Shown here: piece by piece, positions 63,728-64,000 of the stretch
How positions within the stretch are numbered: the stretch's first letter is position 1
Layout of the letters: the number at the start of each line of letters is the position of its first letter
Source of the DNA: Ligula intestinalis
Taxonomy: Eukaryota > Platyhelminthes > Cestoda > Diphyllobothriidea > Diphyllobothriidae
Assembly: GCA_036362985.1 (NCBI GenBank)
Contig: JAYGXS010000008.1
Span: forward strand, 7,748,517-7,812,516
Direction: 5' to 3'
DNA: 64,000 bases
The notes under the pieces: generated by a model
What the model saw: only the letters and a program-made list of their open reading frames with translations
What the model was told of the DNA's origin: nothing
Databases searched by the model: none
Made by a program: the position numbers and the translations under genes

Positions 63728-64000
63728 TCGTGACCTCAATCCGTCTAGAAGTCAAGGCTGTGGCGGCCGCCAGACTTACTGGCGCGAGTGACGTGGACCG
63801 CCTACTTTGATGTCCACCCACACGCTGTCTAACCAATCACAGGCTGGCCTGGCCAATGAACGCTCTCTCTCCTTGTCTACTGGCCTGACTACTCTCAAAC
63901 AGGCACTTGGGACCCGGTCATTCTCCTTGGCGGTCGTGTTCTTCTAAGTCAGACTTCTTCCATCTATCCTCCGTTCCTGTGTACACAATTTACTCTTCCT
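63728..64000 (+). repeat. Dispersed repeat R1, copy 11, cut by the window edge
   Basis: GACCTCAATCCGTCTAGAAG, GCGAGTGACGTGGACCGCC, ACCAATCACAGGCTGGCC, GGCCAATGAACGCTCTCTCT, CTGGCCTGACTACTCTCAAAC and CACTTGGGACCCGGTC are R1 blocks. The 3' end lies outside the window. Confidence 0.7.

Noticed and set aside
1..64000. CRISPR array, bacterial operon, prophage
   Set aside because: No regularly spaced identical short repeats, no polycistronic gene runs and no Shine-Dalgarno-linked genes. The content is eukaryotic.

Overview
This window looks like intergenic or intronic DNA from a repeat-rich animal genome, most likely a flatworm. The evidence is the mix of elements: several decayed Penelope-like elements (PLEs) with GIY-YIG endonuclease ends, an RTE-type and CR1-like non-LTR retrotransposons, a Tc1/mariner-type DNA transposon, and many short interspersed repeats containing CCAAT boxes and AATAAA signals. 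Flatworm, and within it a tapeworm such as a diphyllobothriid, is an inference from recalled protein resemblance, not from a search. I found no bacterial-style operons and no complete multi-exon host gene. Most open frames are short and chance-like.

Layout. 0-9 kb: PLE fragments at 1.4-1.9, 3.2-4.0 and 7.7-8.5 kb, and an AT-rich low-complexity block at 6.8-7.65 kb. 9-20 kb: dispersed repeats (here called R1 and R2), opposed PLE fragments at 13.1-14.5 kb, an LTR with an adjacent primer-binding-like site at 14.77-15.11 kb, a PLE endonuclease at 15.95-16.83 kb, and an inverted R1 pair at 18.8-19.6 kb. 20-27 kb: a CR1-like C-terminus, an almost complete RTE-like element (22.1-24.84 kb, minus strand) kept in one frame but broken by five stops, and a second CR1-like fragment. 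27-32 kb: a mosaic of duplicated short repeats. 32-38 kb: a second PLE lineage, a PLE endonuclease remnant, then the best-preserved gene of the window, a DD37D transposase inside a 1.54-kb transposon with terminal inverted repeats and TA duplications. 38.3-38.9 kb: a likely terminal exon of a host gene (minus strand), with tyrosine motifs and a C-terminal PDZ-ligand-like end. 39-54 kb: mostly gene-free, with direct repeats, G/C homopolymers, a tRNA-like sequence and a truncated PLE bounded by inverted terminal repeats (52.1-52.65 kb). 54-58.4 kb: a non-LTR C-terminal zinc-knuckle fragment and a PLE with RT and endonuclease parts. 60-62.2 kb: three imperfect repeat units, one carrying a MITE-like insertion. 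62.75-63.2 kb: a long imperfect trinucleotide repeat. The last R1 copy runs off the right edge.

The strongest unusual signals are (1) the intact DD37D transposon, (2) a set of hammerhead-ribozyme-like cores (CTGATGA...stem...GAAACGTC) recurring in PLE terminal repeats in both orientations, (3) PLE remnants bounded by inverted copies of those terminal repeats, and (4) the putative receptor-tail exon.
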